Positions 37,823-50,800 of a stretch of 64,000 nt of DNA are shown here, piece by piece (position 1 is the stretch's first letter; the number at the start of each line of letters is the position of its first letter). The position numbers and the translations under genes were made by a program. This stretch comes from Cyclina sinensis (taxonomy: Eukaryota; Mollusca; Bivalvia; Venerida; Veneridae), in NCBI GenBank assembly GCA_012932295.1, contig JAAONU010000001.1, forward strand, positions 45,233,134 through 45,297,133. Reading direction: 5' to 3'. The notes below the pieces were generated by a model that made no database searches, had not been told where the DNA came from, and worked only from the letters and a program-made list of their open reading frames with translations.

Positions 37823-40800
37823 TCATTATTGCACTACGATGAAAACATATTTGCAATAAATAAACACACTATATATAGTAAATCATTCCGAAAAACTGAG
37901 CTTTCAGTTCACATTTAGATTACAATAATACATGAAGAACAATTACACATTAGCAAAAGCATTCACAGACGGCACATTTCTCTAAAACAATAGTTTCTCA
38001 AAAATATTTAAATTATTAACTCTGTACTGGTACCCGATTATGAAGCAGAAAAATGTCTTGAATTTTAACCCAAAGTATGCCCATGACCTAAGTTTCTTGT
38101 TGCCAAAAAAAGCACAAATATGTTGTCCAGATGTTCAATGTTTTGTTCTGATGTGGAGGTAAAAATCTTTATCTATCTCTAATTGATTTAAATTTTGCTG
38201 AAAGCATCTTTCATTTTGAAAGCTATTATGGGCCACAGTCATGTTTTCAGGGCCAAGTCAAGCAGTCTGTCTTACACCTATAGCCATTTTATTGCAACTC
38301 TTCTCAGCAAGTTTGGTAGATATTTTGTATTCTAAAGGATGATAAAAACATGAAAAAGAGACACAATGGACGGACATACAGATGCCTGATGTTATTTAGT
38401 AAATTATTTAGTTACCACCTCATTGTTGTCAGGCAGAGCTCCACACATTCATCCCCATTCCCACGGAAATACAGGAATATCCTACAGGAAGCAATTTTTG
38501 ACATACTAGTATATAGATTCTTTTACATTAAAGTTTTCATAGACAGAATATTCTGAAGAGTTAAGTTAAAGGAACTTCAATTCAAATGCAGACAAATAAC
38601 CACAGACTGTCAAGGGAACAAAATATGCTATCTTAGGAATGTAAATTTAAAATGAACTGCTGCCAAGGCACAAGGGTGATGAAAAGATGGGTTGGCGACA
38701 GGAATTTTAATGTAGCAGGTGGGTGAAATGTTGGTCAGGTTGATGAGAAAGTGACTGACATATGGCTGTTACACTTGGTAGGTTGACTGATAACCAGCTG
38801 ACAGAATGTGTAATTGTAATACTAAGTAGTTTAATAGATAACTAAATGAGAGACTGGTGTAATACTGAGTAGACTGATAAGGAAGTGAAGGACAGATGGA
38901 TGTAATGCTGGCTAGATCAGTATGAAAGTGAAGGACAGATGAGTGTGATGCTGGCTAGATCAGTATGAATGACTGATGGGTGTAATGCTGGCTAGATCAG
39001 TATGAAAGTGAAGGACAGATGGGTGTAATGCTGGCTAGATCAGTATGAAAGTGAAGGACAGATGAGTGTGATGCTGGCTAGATCAGTACTAAAGTGAAGA
39101 ACAACTGGGTGTAATGCTGAAAGTGACTGACAGATGGGTATAATACTGAAAATGACAGAGTAGTGATTGCTAGGAAGAATAATATGAAAATGAAGGAGAG
39201 AGAAGTGAAAGTGTTTGACAGATGGGTGTAATGACAGATTGGTTGATTGAATGACAGATTAATGTAATAACAAATGTTGAATGACTACACTAATGAGCAT
39301 GAATAAACAAGACATAAACAGGTGGACTATATGTAAGATTGAATATGTATTGAACAATCAATATAAGGGGATTAGACTGGAAACAATCTGTAATGGTAAG
39401 AATACTAACAGATTCACAAGGAAAAACATTACAGTAAGGCAATTACTATTTCATACATGTGAACTCTCCCGATTCTGGCGGTAGACTACCGATTTTGGGC
39501 AATCAAAATCCCCCTCCCGCTCGGGGCTTACATTCTACCGACTTTTTTCACAACATCCAAAAAAAAAATTACAAACACCTGAGTGATATTGATGAATGTA
39601 AATACTATTTTGACTGCTTTACCAATAAGTTGAATAACGCTACCTGTACCAAGCTGCTCTTTTGGAAAATGAGACCCAGTCTAATTATACCATGACCTTA
39701 GTATTGGAAGTTTTACTGTTTGTATATTGTCAGTTTGACACTAAGCGCTTGCAATTATGAAGTTGTTAATTGCCATGCAGATAAGGCACACATCAAAGAC
39801 ACAAGGGAGACTAGAAACTGGTAATTACTGTACTTCCATTGCCAAAAAGAAGTGCAGACCTCGAAAGATTGTACTCTATTGTTTATATAAAAAATCAAAC
39901 GAACCAAAGTCTGTCGAATAGAACTCTGAATATTTTGTTGTGCATGAAATTCTGTTGCCAACTCAACTGTTATGACTTCCATGTGACCAAGGAACTGTGT
40001 GGTGTAGTGGAAAAGGCATGTGTCAAAAGGGAGAGTGTGAAGAGAAAAGGTACCAATGTTCAACTTGAGTGTAGATAATACAAATTTGACTGTTAACTGA
40101 TAGAGTGACTATTCAGTGTAAATAATGAACATTTACTGTTTATTTTCAATACATATTAAATCGATAACAGTTCTTTTCTGTTATCAATACATTTTTTAGC
40201 ATTTGTTCTTGGACCTTGCCTGAAATAATGTTGTGTCGGTAAATCTCCCACTTGACAGACCCAATCTCCCTACTTTCTGAGACAGATCTCCCTACTTGGC
40301 ACTGGGAAAAGTTCACATGTATGCTATTTGGTACAATGAAGTCTGAACTGACTGGATACAATCTGAAGTTATGAATGCTGCAAAACTGAAATCTTTCCAT
40401 GTCATAAACAGGGGACAATATAAAATATGTAGCATTTTTTCAACAGCTGTAAGAAATACTAGAAATAGACTGTCTGCTTATGTGGTTCATTACCAAACAT
40501 AAAACAAGTCCTCTTCTAAGTTTAAACTAATTTATGCAAAAAAAAGAGACAAAAATTACACCAATATACTGGCAATACTACAAAGGCAGCTTAACAGACA
40601 ATGTACTTTAAGTTACATTTCTGTTGAAATGAGTTGTGTAATTAGCTTGATTTTAACAGCAAAACATCAACTGGAATATTCTCTGGATTTCTACTATTTG
40701 TGGCATTACAAAGAAATTTTTAATAGCTAAACTTTAATACTCTAAACTCTGTATTCTACAAAGATCTTTTACACTTATGTAAGCCCTTGGTTTGAGAACA

Positions 40801-41890
40801 TTCCATTATTGAAAATTTAGGTTGTTTTCTTCCAGAGAGTGCTTGAAACACAGACACTAATAAGGTATACATGATTCATTATTTTATCTGTTACATTCAC
40901 ATCAGAGTTCTCACTCTGTGAATCAGTATAAGCATTGGTCATTATGCATTAATTGGTTCAAACACAAATTCCAACAATGCTGTCTATTTCCTACAAGCTT
41001 GTGTGACAATGTCAAATTTGAGCAAAAAGACTTTCTGTACATAAACATGTAGCTTGTACATTTTTCCCTAAGATTTCTAAATTCTAATCTCAATATTTCA
41101 ACTAAAAATAACCTGCTATCTTTAGTATAAGAATCACAAACATTTTGCTCTGAAAATATTCTGCATGAAATAAACCCAATTTATAATGACACAGAACAAT
41201 GTCATTAATGTTTTAAAACCTGAGTATCAAGTTACCATTTTGGTACAATCTGTTCGAAAGATAACAGACAGATGTAAAAAAAAATACAAATATATTCTTT
41301 CAATAATTGTACTAGGTTACATGATGCTGAACATATCTGCCTCTATCACTGGATGAAACAAAGTTAAAAACTGCTAACAAATCACATAAATAGTTGAAAT
41401 CACTCTCAGCTGAACACCAGTTTATTGCAACTAAATAAAATTGCTTAAGAACATCTTATTAAGTCTCAAGTTTGTCAGATTAAACATATTTTTTTTCTTC
41501 CTGATTATACTGTTTTGTGCAGTCTGTTTTAAAAACCATCATATCTTTCAAGCTTTTCACATGTGAAATTCTTTAGGGCACAGAAATATGAAATTTTTTT
41601 AAGATTTCAAAATGTATAAAACTTTCCAGTTTCACACACCCCTGAAATAAAATCTTCCCAGTTTTAAACATATGCGTTTTTTATCAGTCTCACACATATG
41701 CAATCATTCCAGCTTCACACACATGTAATCTTTCCAGAGGTACACATATGAAGAACTATTTTAAACTAAATACACTGCCCCTCCTCTTGAACATGGCATC
41801 ATCATATCATTGCTACTTTTTTAAACACCGGGTTCGTATACTCTCCAAACTTTGCACACTGTGACTTCTAGGTAAGTTTTAAAGCTTCTA
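37823..41890 (-). other. Region downstream of FNIP, candidate 3' UTR
   Basis: No gene is seen in 4 kb beyond the FNIP stop. It holds a 43-bp minisatellite (38883-39119) and low-complexity AT sequence. Segments near 39455-39550 and 40240-40310 (repeated ATCTCCCTACTT-like blocks) look repeat-derived but no boundaries could be drawn. Confidence 0.4.
38883..39119. repeat. Minisatellite, 43-bp unit
   Basis: Five to six copies of a 43-bp unit containing AAGTGAAGGACAGATGRGTG and ATGCTGGCTAGATCAGTATG. One copy is shortened and the last is diverged. Flanks from about 38700 and to 39260 contain looser, related GTGACTGACAGATGGGT blocks, suggesting an older, wider array. Confidence 0.92.
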
Positions 41891-44800
41891 TCATGGCAAG
41901 CAGACCAGTGGGAAATTCGGTGTGTGGGTTCCAGCTATGGCAACTAATAAAGGGAGATCACTCCTTTCAAGCCTGAAAACATCAAAATCATTGATATGCA
42001 GCTCTTTAGTTACAAGTAAGAATGAAAAGATTGTTTGAAATAAGCATCAAAATGTTCCAACCCATTTCTGAAACTGTTTCTATACACTACAATGAATTCT
42101 ACTTAGACTCCAATTACAACAAAATAAATGACAGAAAACATATCAACCATCAAGTTTGAAGTCTAGATCATTTGTAATTTTGATAAATGTAGAAATTGAA
42201 CAACATTCTAATACTGTACATATAAGCAAAATGAACACTGTTATTTGCACTTTCTGACTTGAACACATCTGTACATGTCAACTTTTATACACTTATCATC
42301 CAAAGGCTACCTCTTTTTAAGTCTTCAGTGAAAAACTAAACCAAGTGACAGGAAAGACTGTCAAAAATAATCTTACCTATACATGGCTAACTGATCTGGC
42401 ACTTTCTTATTTTTCTTCAAATATTCCGCCATCATTTTACTCTTGAAGTAGATTTCTTGTAAACGATCTTCTAAATGCATCATACACTGAAAGTTTTGAA
42501 ATAAAAATCATTCAGTTAATTTTTTACCCCAGTCTGATACAGCAGTTATATACCAGTATGTAAAACTGGTATGTTTATTGCCAAATCCATACACAGGATG
42601 TAAGGTGCCAATGCTTTTTTTACTTCTATCATCTGGAGAGGCAAAACTGATATACACTTTGTCTTAAAATAAATCTTACATTTAAATGCCAGTCTTGCTT
42701 ATCTCATAACGTATCTTTGTTAAAGTTTATTCAAATTTTTAAGAACTTTTTGCATGATTTTTTTTTTATGCACTGGTAAAAAGAATGCTTACAAACTCTG
42801 GACTCATTCTGAGTTTTGCCATGCTGACAACAGTTTCTATACAGTTTGTGATAAGTTGTGAGGCTACACAAGGGTGTGGTTCACTGCCTGTCTTGTCTAT
42901 ATGCTGACTACTATACACATTCACTGACCTGGTGAAAAAATAATTTTTGTTAATAAACATTACTGTAAAAAATCCAAAATACGCAAGTGAGAAGCATCTG
43001 TGATTTAGTCATAATACACATCACTTGAGATTTAGGGGTCATGAGTTTAATCCCCACTCCTTCCATTAATACTATTAACTGTCTTTCTGATGAGACATTA
43101 GCTTTTGGTTAAAGTATACAAACTTTACACCTAGCATAAAAAAGAAGCAGAAAAAAAATGCTTTCAGAATCTTGTGCTATCCTCTAAAACCTTAAAGGAG
43201 ACAACTTTTTTTTCATGCTGTGTTGATCATGTGGGCAACTGGTGTCAATAAACAAAATAAAGAAAAATCAAATGAAAACAAAGCACCATACAGCTAATGC
43301 CTAAATTTCTTTACATAAAGCAATCAGTGAGAATAAGTTCAATATAAATCAATGAGCTAACCAGTTATCTGTGTCGGCCACTACACACACTGCTTCACCA
43401 ATTGGCTCATCCAGTACTGAGTACTGAAAATATAAAGGAATTCTTTAAAATTTATACACTGTCATGACAGCATTTTTTCAATTTTGATACCTTAAGATAT
43501 ATCATAGTAAAAACCAACCTTTAGAAGTGACAGCAAGACATTTACACACAGCTGACTGGTTTATATTTTATCATAATCTTTTTTGTTTTATAACCCTAAC
43601 TTAAATTCAAGACACTTTATATATCCAGGTATTATGTCTTAATCCAGCTTCACTTTGAACTTGCCTATCTGAACAACTTTCAACTTTTCTTTAAGTCACA
43701 TTACCATGAATGTACTTAAAATATTGTCTTCTAAAAGCAAGACATAAGTATTCAAATAGATTCCGCCAGTTACAAGTCTATCATCATGAAAAAAATGGTG
43801 TACAAAATCTCATTATGGGTAGATAGTAAACTACATGAGAGAGTTTTTTTTTTTTTTATAACAGCAGTCCAATTTTATTTTGTAGAGAAGCTCTGAATTA
43901 CCTGAAGGGCCATTCTAAGATCTTTGGTCATTTTCTCTTCAAAATGTTTCTCGGATGTTCCATGCAGTACAAAGTCTGACATATAGTGGTCAGAGAAGTC
44001 CCCTAGCAGTGAGCGACCAAAATTCTTGTCTACCTCTTTTTGACTGCTACAGCTTACCTCTGGACTTAACCTAAACAATGTATAGAATATTTCAGTAATA
44101 ACTATGAAGTGAAGTAGATAAATGATTAGAGACAAAGCTAGCTTTATGTAAAAATAACTTCAGCAGATAACCTAAAACAACAAAAATCATTAAAAAAATT
44201 GGTTTGTACCAAGATTAAGGTAAATCTTCTCAAGAAAGGGATGACTCTTTGTACAAACTCTCTAAACTTGAGTATTAATATTTTCATTTACTATCAAACA
44301 GATTGTTGGAGCAAACCAGTATAAAATTAATGGCTGCATTCGATCCTGAATTTTAACAAAGTCATGTAAGATAAATTACAGAAGTTCTAGCAATAAATAA
44401 TACAGTCAACTTACACAGGCAGAGGTAGTTCATGGCAGAAAGCTCTAGGATCCATGAGATCAAAATCAAAGCTACTTAATGATGACATGTGGCGTCTCTT
44501 CCCCAGTTCTGTAGGTGTAACAGGCCTGAAAAACAATCCAACAATGTCATTTTATGTATAGACAACAGCACTGATATGAAAGAGGATCTGCATATATCTA
44601 CATATTCTGTGTTATTGCAAAGACACGACTGATAAACACAGCTGCTAATTTCCACTCTAATAAATTATGTATTCAGATATTCATTAAAAGTATGTTTCAA
44701 TTATCAATTAAAATAAGTAAATAAGCCTTTATTTCTATCATTTAATACTGCAATTGGCATACCTGCATCTTCCAGGCAGATTTTTACTTGAAGACTCTGA

Positions 44801-47800
44801 AATCTGTCTAGATAAGGAAAATCTTCGCCTTTTATATGACTGATCAAGCGAGCCAAGACGCACTCTATGTGATCTTTCGCCATCACCTTTACTGAGACTA
44901 GAGTCTGGCTTAACTGCTGTCAGATCAGGCAGGGAGGGGGCTTTACTGGAGTCATCATCACTCCAGCTGTGCTTAGACTCTCCAGAAAAGTAACGATGTT
45001 TCTGTACTGACGGCAGAGCAACTACTCTATCCTTCTCATCCACTTCATCAATAGTTTTGGTTTCAATCCCTTCTTCTTCAAAATATTCATTAAACATACT
45101 ATCACTTCCTTTTTTCCGGAAGATTGACTTTATTTCTTCTTGTGAAAGCACCTTCCCCACATAGTCTGGAATCTGCAAGCTGCTGCTCTTAATTGACTGC
45201 CTGACACTTTCTGGAGACAGGGAATATTTTGCACTGCTGTCAACAGCTTTCCTTATATGACCAGCTTTCTCGATTTTTGCATCTTCAACAATTTCTGCTA
45301 ATGAAAGTTTACATTTTTCTAAATGTGCTACTGGATTTGCATTGTCATTTGAGTTCAAAGATTGGGAAATATTTTCAGAACTATGAGATTCTTTACTGGG
45401 AAGATTTAAATTAAGCTTCAAGCTGTCTTTTTTCCTTTGTAGTTCCTGTTTTCTCACAGAGTCCTCAGCACTGTCACTTGAACTAGTTCTAGTTTTATCA
45501 CAGATACACGTATCAGAGCTGACATAAAACACACTTTTCCCAAACCTACTGCTCTCTTCATCACCCTGAGAATGTCTATTTCTTTCACAAACCTGGCACC
45601 TTCCGTCACTCCTGAACTCTTCACCGGACTGTTTATTACTATTGCAATCACTGTCTGTTTTTCTAATATCACTTTTCATTCCATCACTAAGTAAAGAATC
45701 TAATCTCATTGACTGGAAAGATGGGAATGAAGGGTTGCTATCACTAACTTCACTAAATCCAAACTTTGCATCATCATTTACTGGGGTGGGGCTCAGATAC
45801 TCTAAGTTCTTTTCATTCACAGGTGTCTGTGCACACTGAGTTAAATTCTTACTACTGTCACTGGGGCTTTCAACCGAAAAATTCAATTTTTCTAAATAGG
45901 TTTCTAGGCAACCCTGCTCCGTAGTTTCTAGAATGTCACTACATCTGATGAAATAACTAAGAACATACAAGATCTTTTTCACCAAGTCAGCTTTCTTTCC
46001 AACTATCACAGTTCTTGAAAGTTTCAATGGAAACCCTATAGCACCATATAAATCCCTGAAAACAGAAATGCACATTTTCAAGTCAAACAACTGAAAGGGA
46101 CTTTTACTTTTTTGTGAACAAAAACTGAAAATAGGTAGCAGTCGAAATTCCAGTTTCCATTAGTTCATAGCCTAAGTCATTTATCTATTTAAGAAAACAC
46201 TTGTTTGAAGCATTATTTGTAAGGTAATGATTAAATTACATGTCACTGTTAAGAGTCGAAACCAACTGAACCTAAAATATACCAAATACATACCCAAGCT
46301 GTGCCCAGAGTGGATTGTATGGATGAGATTTGGCTAGTGTGTCAACCCACTTGGCGGAATGTTTATCTAGGTATGTTGCCGATGGTGAACCACCTGCCGG
46401 CATCACTGTCGGAACCCAGGCTAGATGATGAGTCAGGACCGCTGTGATTAGTGTACTCATAAAGCTGTAATACCAGTGTGCAACATTTAGTAACATGACA
46501 GTTATACATGTTACTTTTAAACAGGCATTAAAAGAATATAATTAACTTTTGAAGTGATATAATCTAAGAGCCTTCAGTAATTATGGCATTTAAAGCAAAG
46601 CAAAATGCAGATTTGGAAAAAAATCCAAATAAATGTCAAAAACATTACTTTCAATATACTTTCCAGATTTTTCTCACTAGCATCAGCTAAAACTTCATTG
46701 GATGAAAAAAAACGACTTCAAATAAATTGAATGCAAGGGTTTTAAAAAAAAACTTCCATATACTGCTGTGTAATAATCATCCAAGTTTCAATGACTTACA
46801 AGTTTGTGGATTTATTTTCATATTTGTTGACCAGAAATACGAACTCCTTGAGGAATTTATCACAAAGCATGTATCTATAGCTGCTGTATGACATCATATT
46901 TAACCAGATTGGTTCTGACAGACGTGGTGCAGTGTACAGGTCTGAAATGTCACGCTTGAATGAATCAAAGGCCTGAAAATAGAAAATAAATTACTGATAT
47001 ACATTCTGATAGCAGTTGAAAACTACACTGTTCTAGTCTCTAAGAAACAGCATATGGCTGAAGATTCAAAAAGCAAAAAGGGCCATTTGAAAGTTGAAAG
47101 TTAGCAAATGATTCAGATATCTGGTAAATGAAAACTTGCTGAAGCATAAAAAATTATACAAATATTTTTTTTCTTTTTTAAGTTTATTTGAACAAATGGG
47201 ATTATCATACCCAGGAAATTGTGTTTCAAAATCAAAATGCAACAGGGAAAATGAACAAGCTTCTTTACTTGTATATACATGTACTCTTAAGCTATAATCA
47301 GCTTTGTCCTTTTACCTCTATCAAACCCGATAGAAACAGGTGAGTCTTGCCGGAGTAGTACGCCTTCTCAACATTCTGACGTAACTCTTCTAAATGGCTC
47401 TCAAACAAGGCAATGTGTGAGAAGAAAAAGTTCTCAAATAATCTGTAACAAAGAAAAAGACCGCTAAAGCTAAGAGCTATAATTTCAAAGTCCACAGTAC
47501 ACAAGTCACATGTTTACTTACATAAATGACCACAATCTAAAACAATATGACACATTTAAATTGCAAAATCTGTGTCAAAGTACAATGGTCTTTTATCAGT
47601 TCATTATATCCACTACTGTTACAGGTAATAGCTCTTCCAGTTAATCAATGATAAATTGCATGCTTTCATCTCTTCTCTATATATAAAACATTTAAGTTTC
47701 GTGTGTTGTCATGAAAGACTATGGTTTCATGTCCATGTGTAATAACCTAACTTACCTGTTAGCCTCTGGATTATTCTCATCAATTGTACCAAAGATAACT

Positions 47801-50800
47801 CCCAGTGCCATTTTACACTTCTTTGATCGTCCAGGTGATACCAGCTTAAAAATTCAAACACACAAATGTTATTTCAAAACAAACAAAATAAGAAAAATAT
47901 TCTCAGTATTAACAGATTTCTCAGATACAACAGGCTGGGATTCCTACAGCTATCCATGATGCCTAGCAAACTGAAAGTGTTAAACAGCTTAAAAATTTTA
48001 AACTTACAAAAAAACTAATTCAGAATTTTACATAAAAAATGCCTGAAAATATACAAAATGCATACAGCAACTTTATAAAACCTCACTGTGCCTAGCCTCA
48101 TAGAAGTACATACTAACGTTATAATTACAACTTGCTGACAGAGTAACAATAAGCAGCAATCCAACAGTAACAGTCAGAAGAGAATCCTACAAGAAAAAAT
48201 CCATTCATACCTCGGCTAAAATATCTTGCTGACTTTTTCTTCTCCCACAACTTTCTAGAGAGAAGTACTGTCCCCGATGGAACCTTCGCTCCCGTGTCAG
48301 ACTGTTACAGCCACTGCTACTGCTCCCAGGCGATGGGTACGGCACTTGAAAACTTCCACTTGAATTCACTACAGCAGAAAAAAAAGCATTTAAGTACTTA
48401 AATTATGCATCAAACAAGGAGAATCCAATACGGAAGATCTGATATTAAGTCACTTGTATTTACTTTTCATAAATACTTTATATCATCTCGACAGTATGAC
48501 ATGTCAATTATAAAATTAATTATATTGCCACTAATTTTACTGTAACAAATAAAATGAATCCAAATTTCTTAATTAACAGCACTATACTGTTCTCATAGAA
48601 GTTTTCTTTTTTACCCACATTAACTACATAGGGCAGTAACTCACTCAACAATTAATGAAGTGGTAAGATTTTTACAAAATCAGCATCTCTCATAGAGACA
48701 GTTGTAACATGTACAGCTTTATTTTAAGAAGTGGATTTTTAAAGAAAGGCTTACATGATGCAAGCCCACTGTCTTCGTCTATCAAGTCAACACTTCTCAT
48801 CATCCAGTTATACCGTGGCGACGGTGACGGAACATCGACCGGAATACTTTGTGCTAAAAGCAAACATAAACCTTACTGAATCAAGTGATGACCATACATA
48901 ATGACAAACCTTGAGTGGTTTTTCTTTATAAAATCTTGACAACTGGCATACAAATTTTGAATAGCTTATATATTTATTTTTCCCAAATGTTGAAGCTTTT
49001 TTATTTTAGAATATCTGACTACATAACTGCCAGTGCCATTTAAGAAATGCCAGTGGTAAAAACAGATACTAAAAGTGTAAAGGAATTAGAGGCACTTGCT
49101 AAGTTTACAATAACAATTTACAAAGCTCTGCTGAATACAATCTTCACTCAATATTTTCTAGGAACGCCTCAGTGAAAATTGACTTACCAACACCGAGACT
49201 GCTTTCTCGACTATCTTGATTTATGGATCTCGGTGCAGTCGAAAGATCTGGTGCACTTGAAAAGTTCAGTGAATCATCGTCCCTGAAATGTGAGGATTGC
49301 AAATAATATATATCACCATGTAGGCATTTATGTTTCAAAATGTTGGAGTATTAAAAAAAACATTAACAAGAAAAGTTACTTCAAGTATGGATAAGACAAA
49401 AGGGAAATAGTACCACTACTTTCTTAAGATTCAAGTATAATTTTTAATTTATCGTGAACCACTTTTTCAGTAAATTAATGATTTATGATTGTGATAGAAG
49501 AATTCATCACAAACATAGCATGTATTAAGTATAAAATAACTAAGGAAGGAAGATATACTTACACCGCTGAAAATCTCTTAGGTTTCTCAGGTATAAATAC
49601 TTTTGTAAGCATGAGTTCTGGAGGTGATCTGAAAATATAACGCATGTGTCAGAAATTATGAAGATACACATATCCTAAGTTTTCATACTTTCAAAGGAAG
49701 TTATGGTGGAATTAGATTCATATTAAGCACATGGAGCCTTGCAACCATTACAAATTTTTTTTATGAAGAAAAAACTGCAACAATTCCATAATTAACAATA
49801 ATATGAATTTGACAATACTAAAATGCTGAAGCTATAACTTCCATCAATGTCTTTACTACCCTTCCTGGGAAACTCGGATTGGTCAAAGGTCCATAAAATT
49901 CAATCATTTAGTATATAAGCAGGTAACTTATGTTACAAATTTCCTGACCTCTTGCTAAATATAGAAGGTTGACATACAGTTCACAGAAGCACAGAGTTAT
50001 TTCACCTTTGTACACATAATTTTATATTCTTTACATCCCTTACAACTAACAGCAAAGTGGGCAACAATCCTGATATAACAAATATTATCTAAATAGTCCA
50101 TTAGTTGAACATAAACAAAACAGAAACTGGGAACAGAAGAATTACAAAGGGGAATTAAATCTTGTCACAACTGGCACAAAAAAAAAAAAAAAAAAAAAAT
50201 TTTTGATTTTAAGCAGTGATGGGTGATAAAATTGTTTATTTAAAATTTAAAGTTTAATCAAAATTTATTTATTTAGTTTTTATTGTGAATGTTTTACCAG
50301 ACTAGATGTAATATCGCCCCATACCTCACCCAGGTGAAACTAAATTGGTCTGTACTGTCTCCAAATATACTACCCCAAAATCAAAATAACACATAATATG
50401 AATACCAACCGGACAACATGCACTTTGAGGGAGGTTCCTTTATAAGCCACGCCCACAGCCCCAAACATGATCTCTTCAAACTTCTTCCCATCAGAACCAG
50501 TCTTTGTTGGCTGAAAACACAAAAGTCATTATCATTTAGAAGTACTTGTCATCTACCATGATATAAGATCAGCTCACTTGACAATATAAATGTTGTGACT
50601 TATTATGTATTGTCATCTCACAAACATATATAAAGTACCTTAACAGTTACTATATACATGTATTTTCAATGACTGTAAATCATGCATACATGAAACTTTC
50701 TTCCTGGACTATATTGTAATACTAATTCAATGATGTAAATAGCTCACTCCTCATAACCTTCATGATGTTTACACATAAAGCATGTTTTCAGAAATACTAG

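Noticed and set aside
39755..40418. Open frames of 79-102 codons between unk and FNIP
   Set aside because: No domain similarity, no conserved neighbours or splice sites, and length expected by chance in such sequence.
44738..46090. Single 450-codon open frame as a stand-alone intronless gene
   Set aside because: Its first 11 codons and last few residues lie beyond good splice sites, and the core joins in phase to FNIP exons 12 and 14. It is FNIP exon 13.
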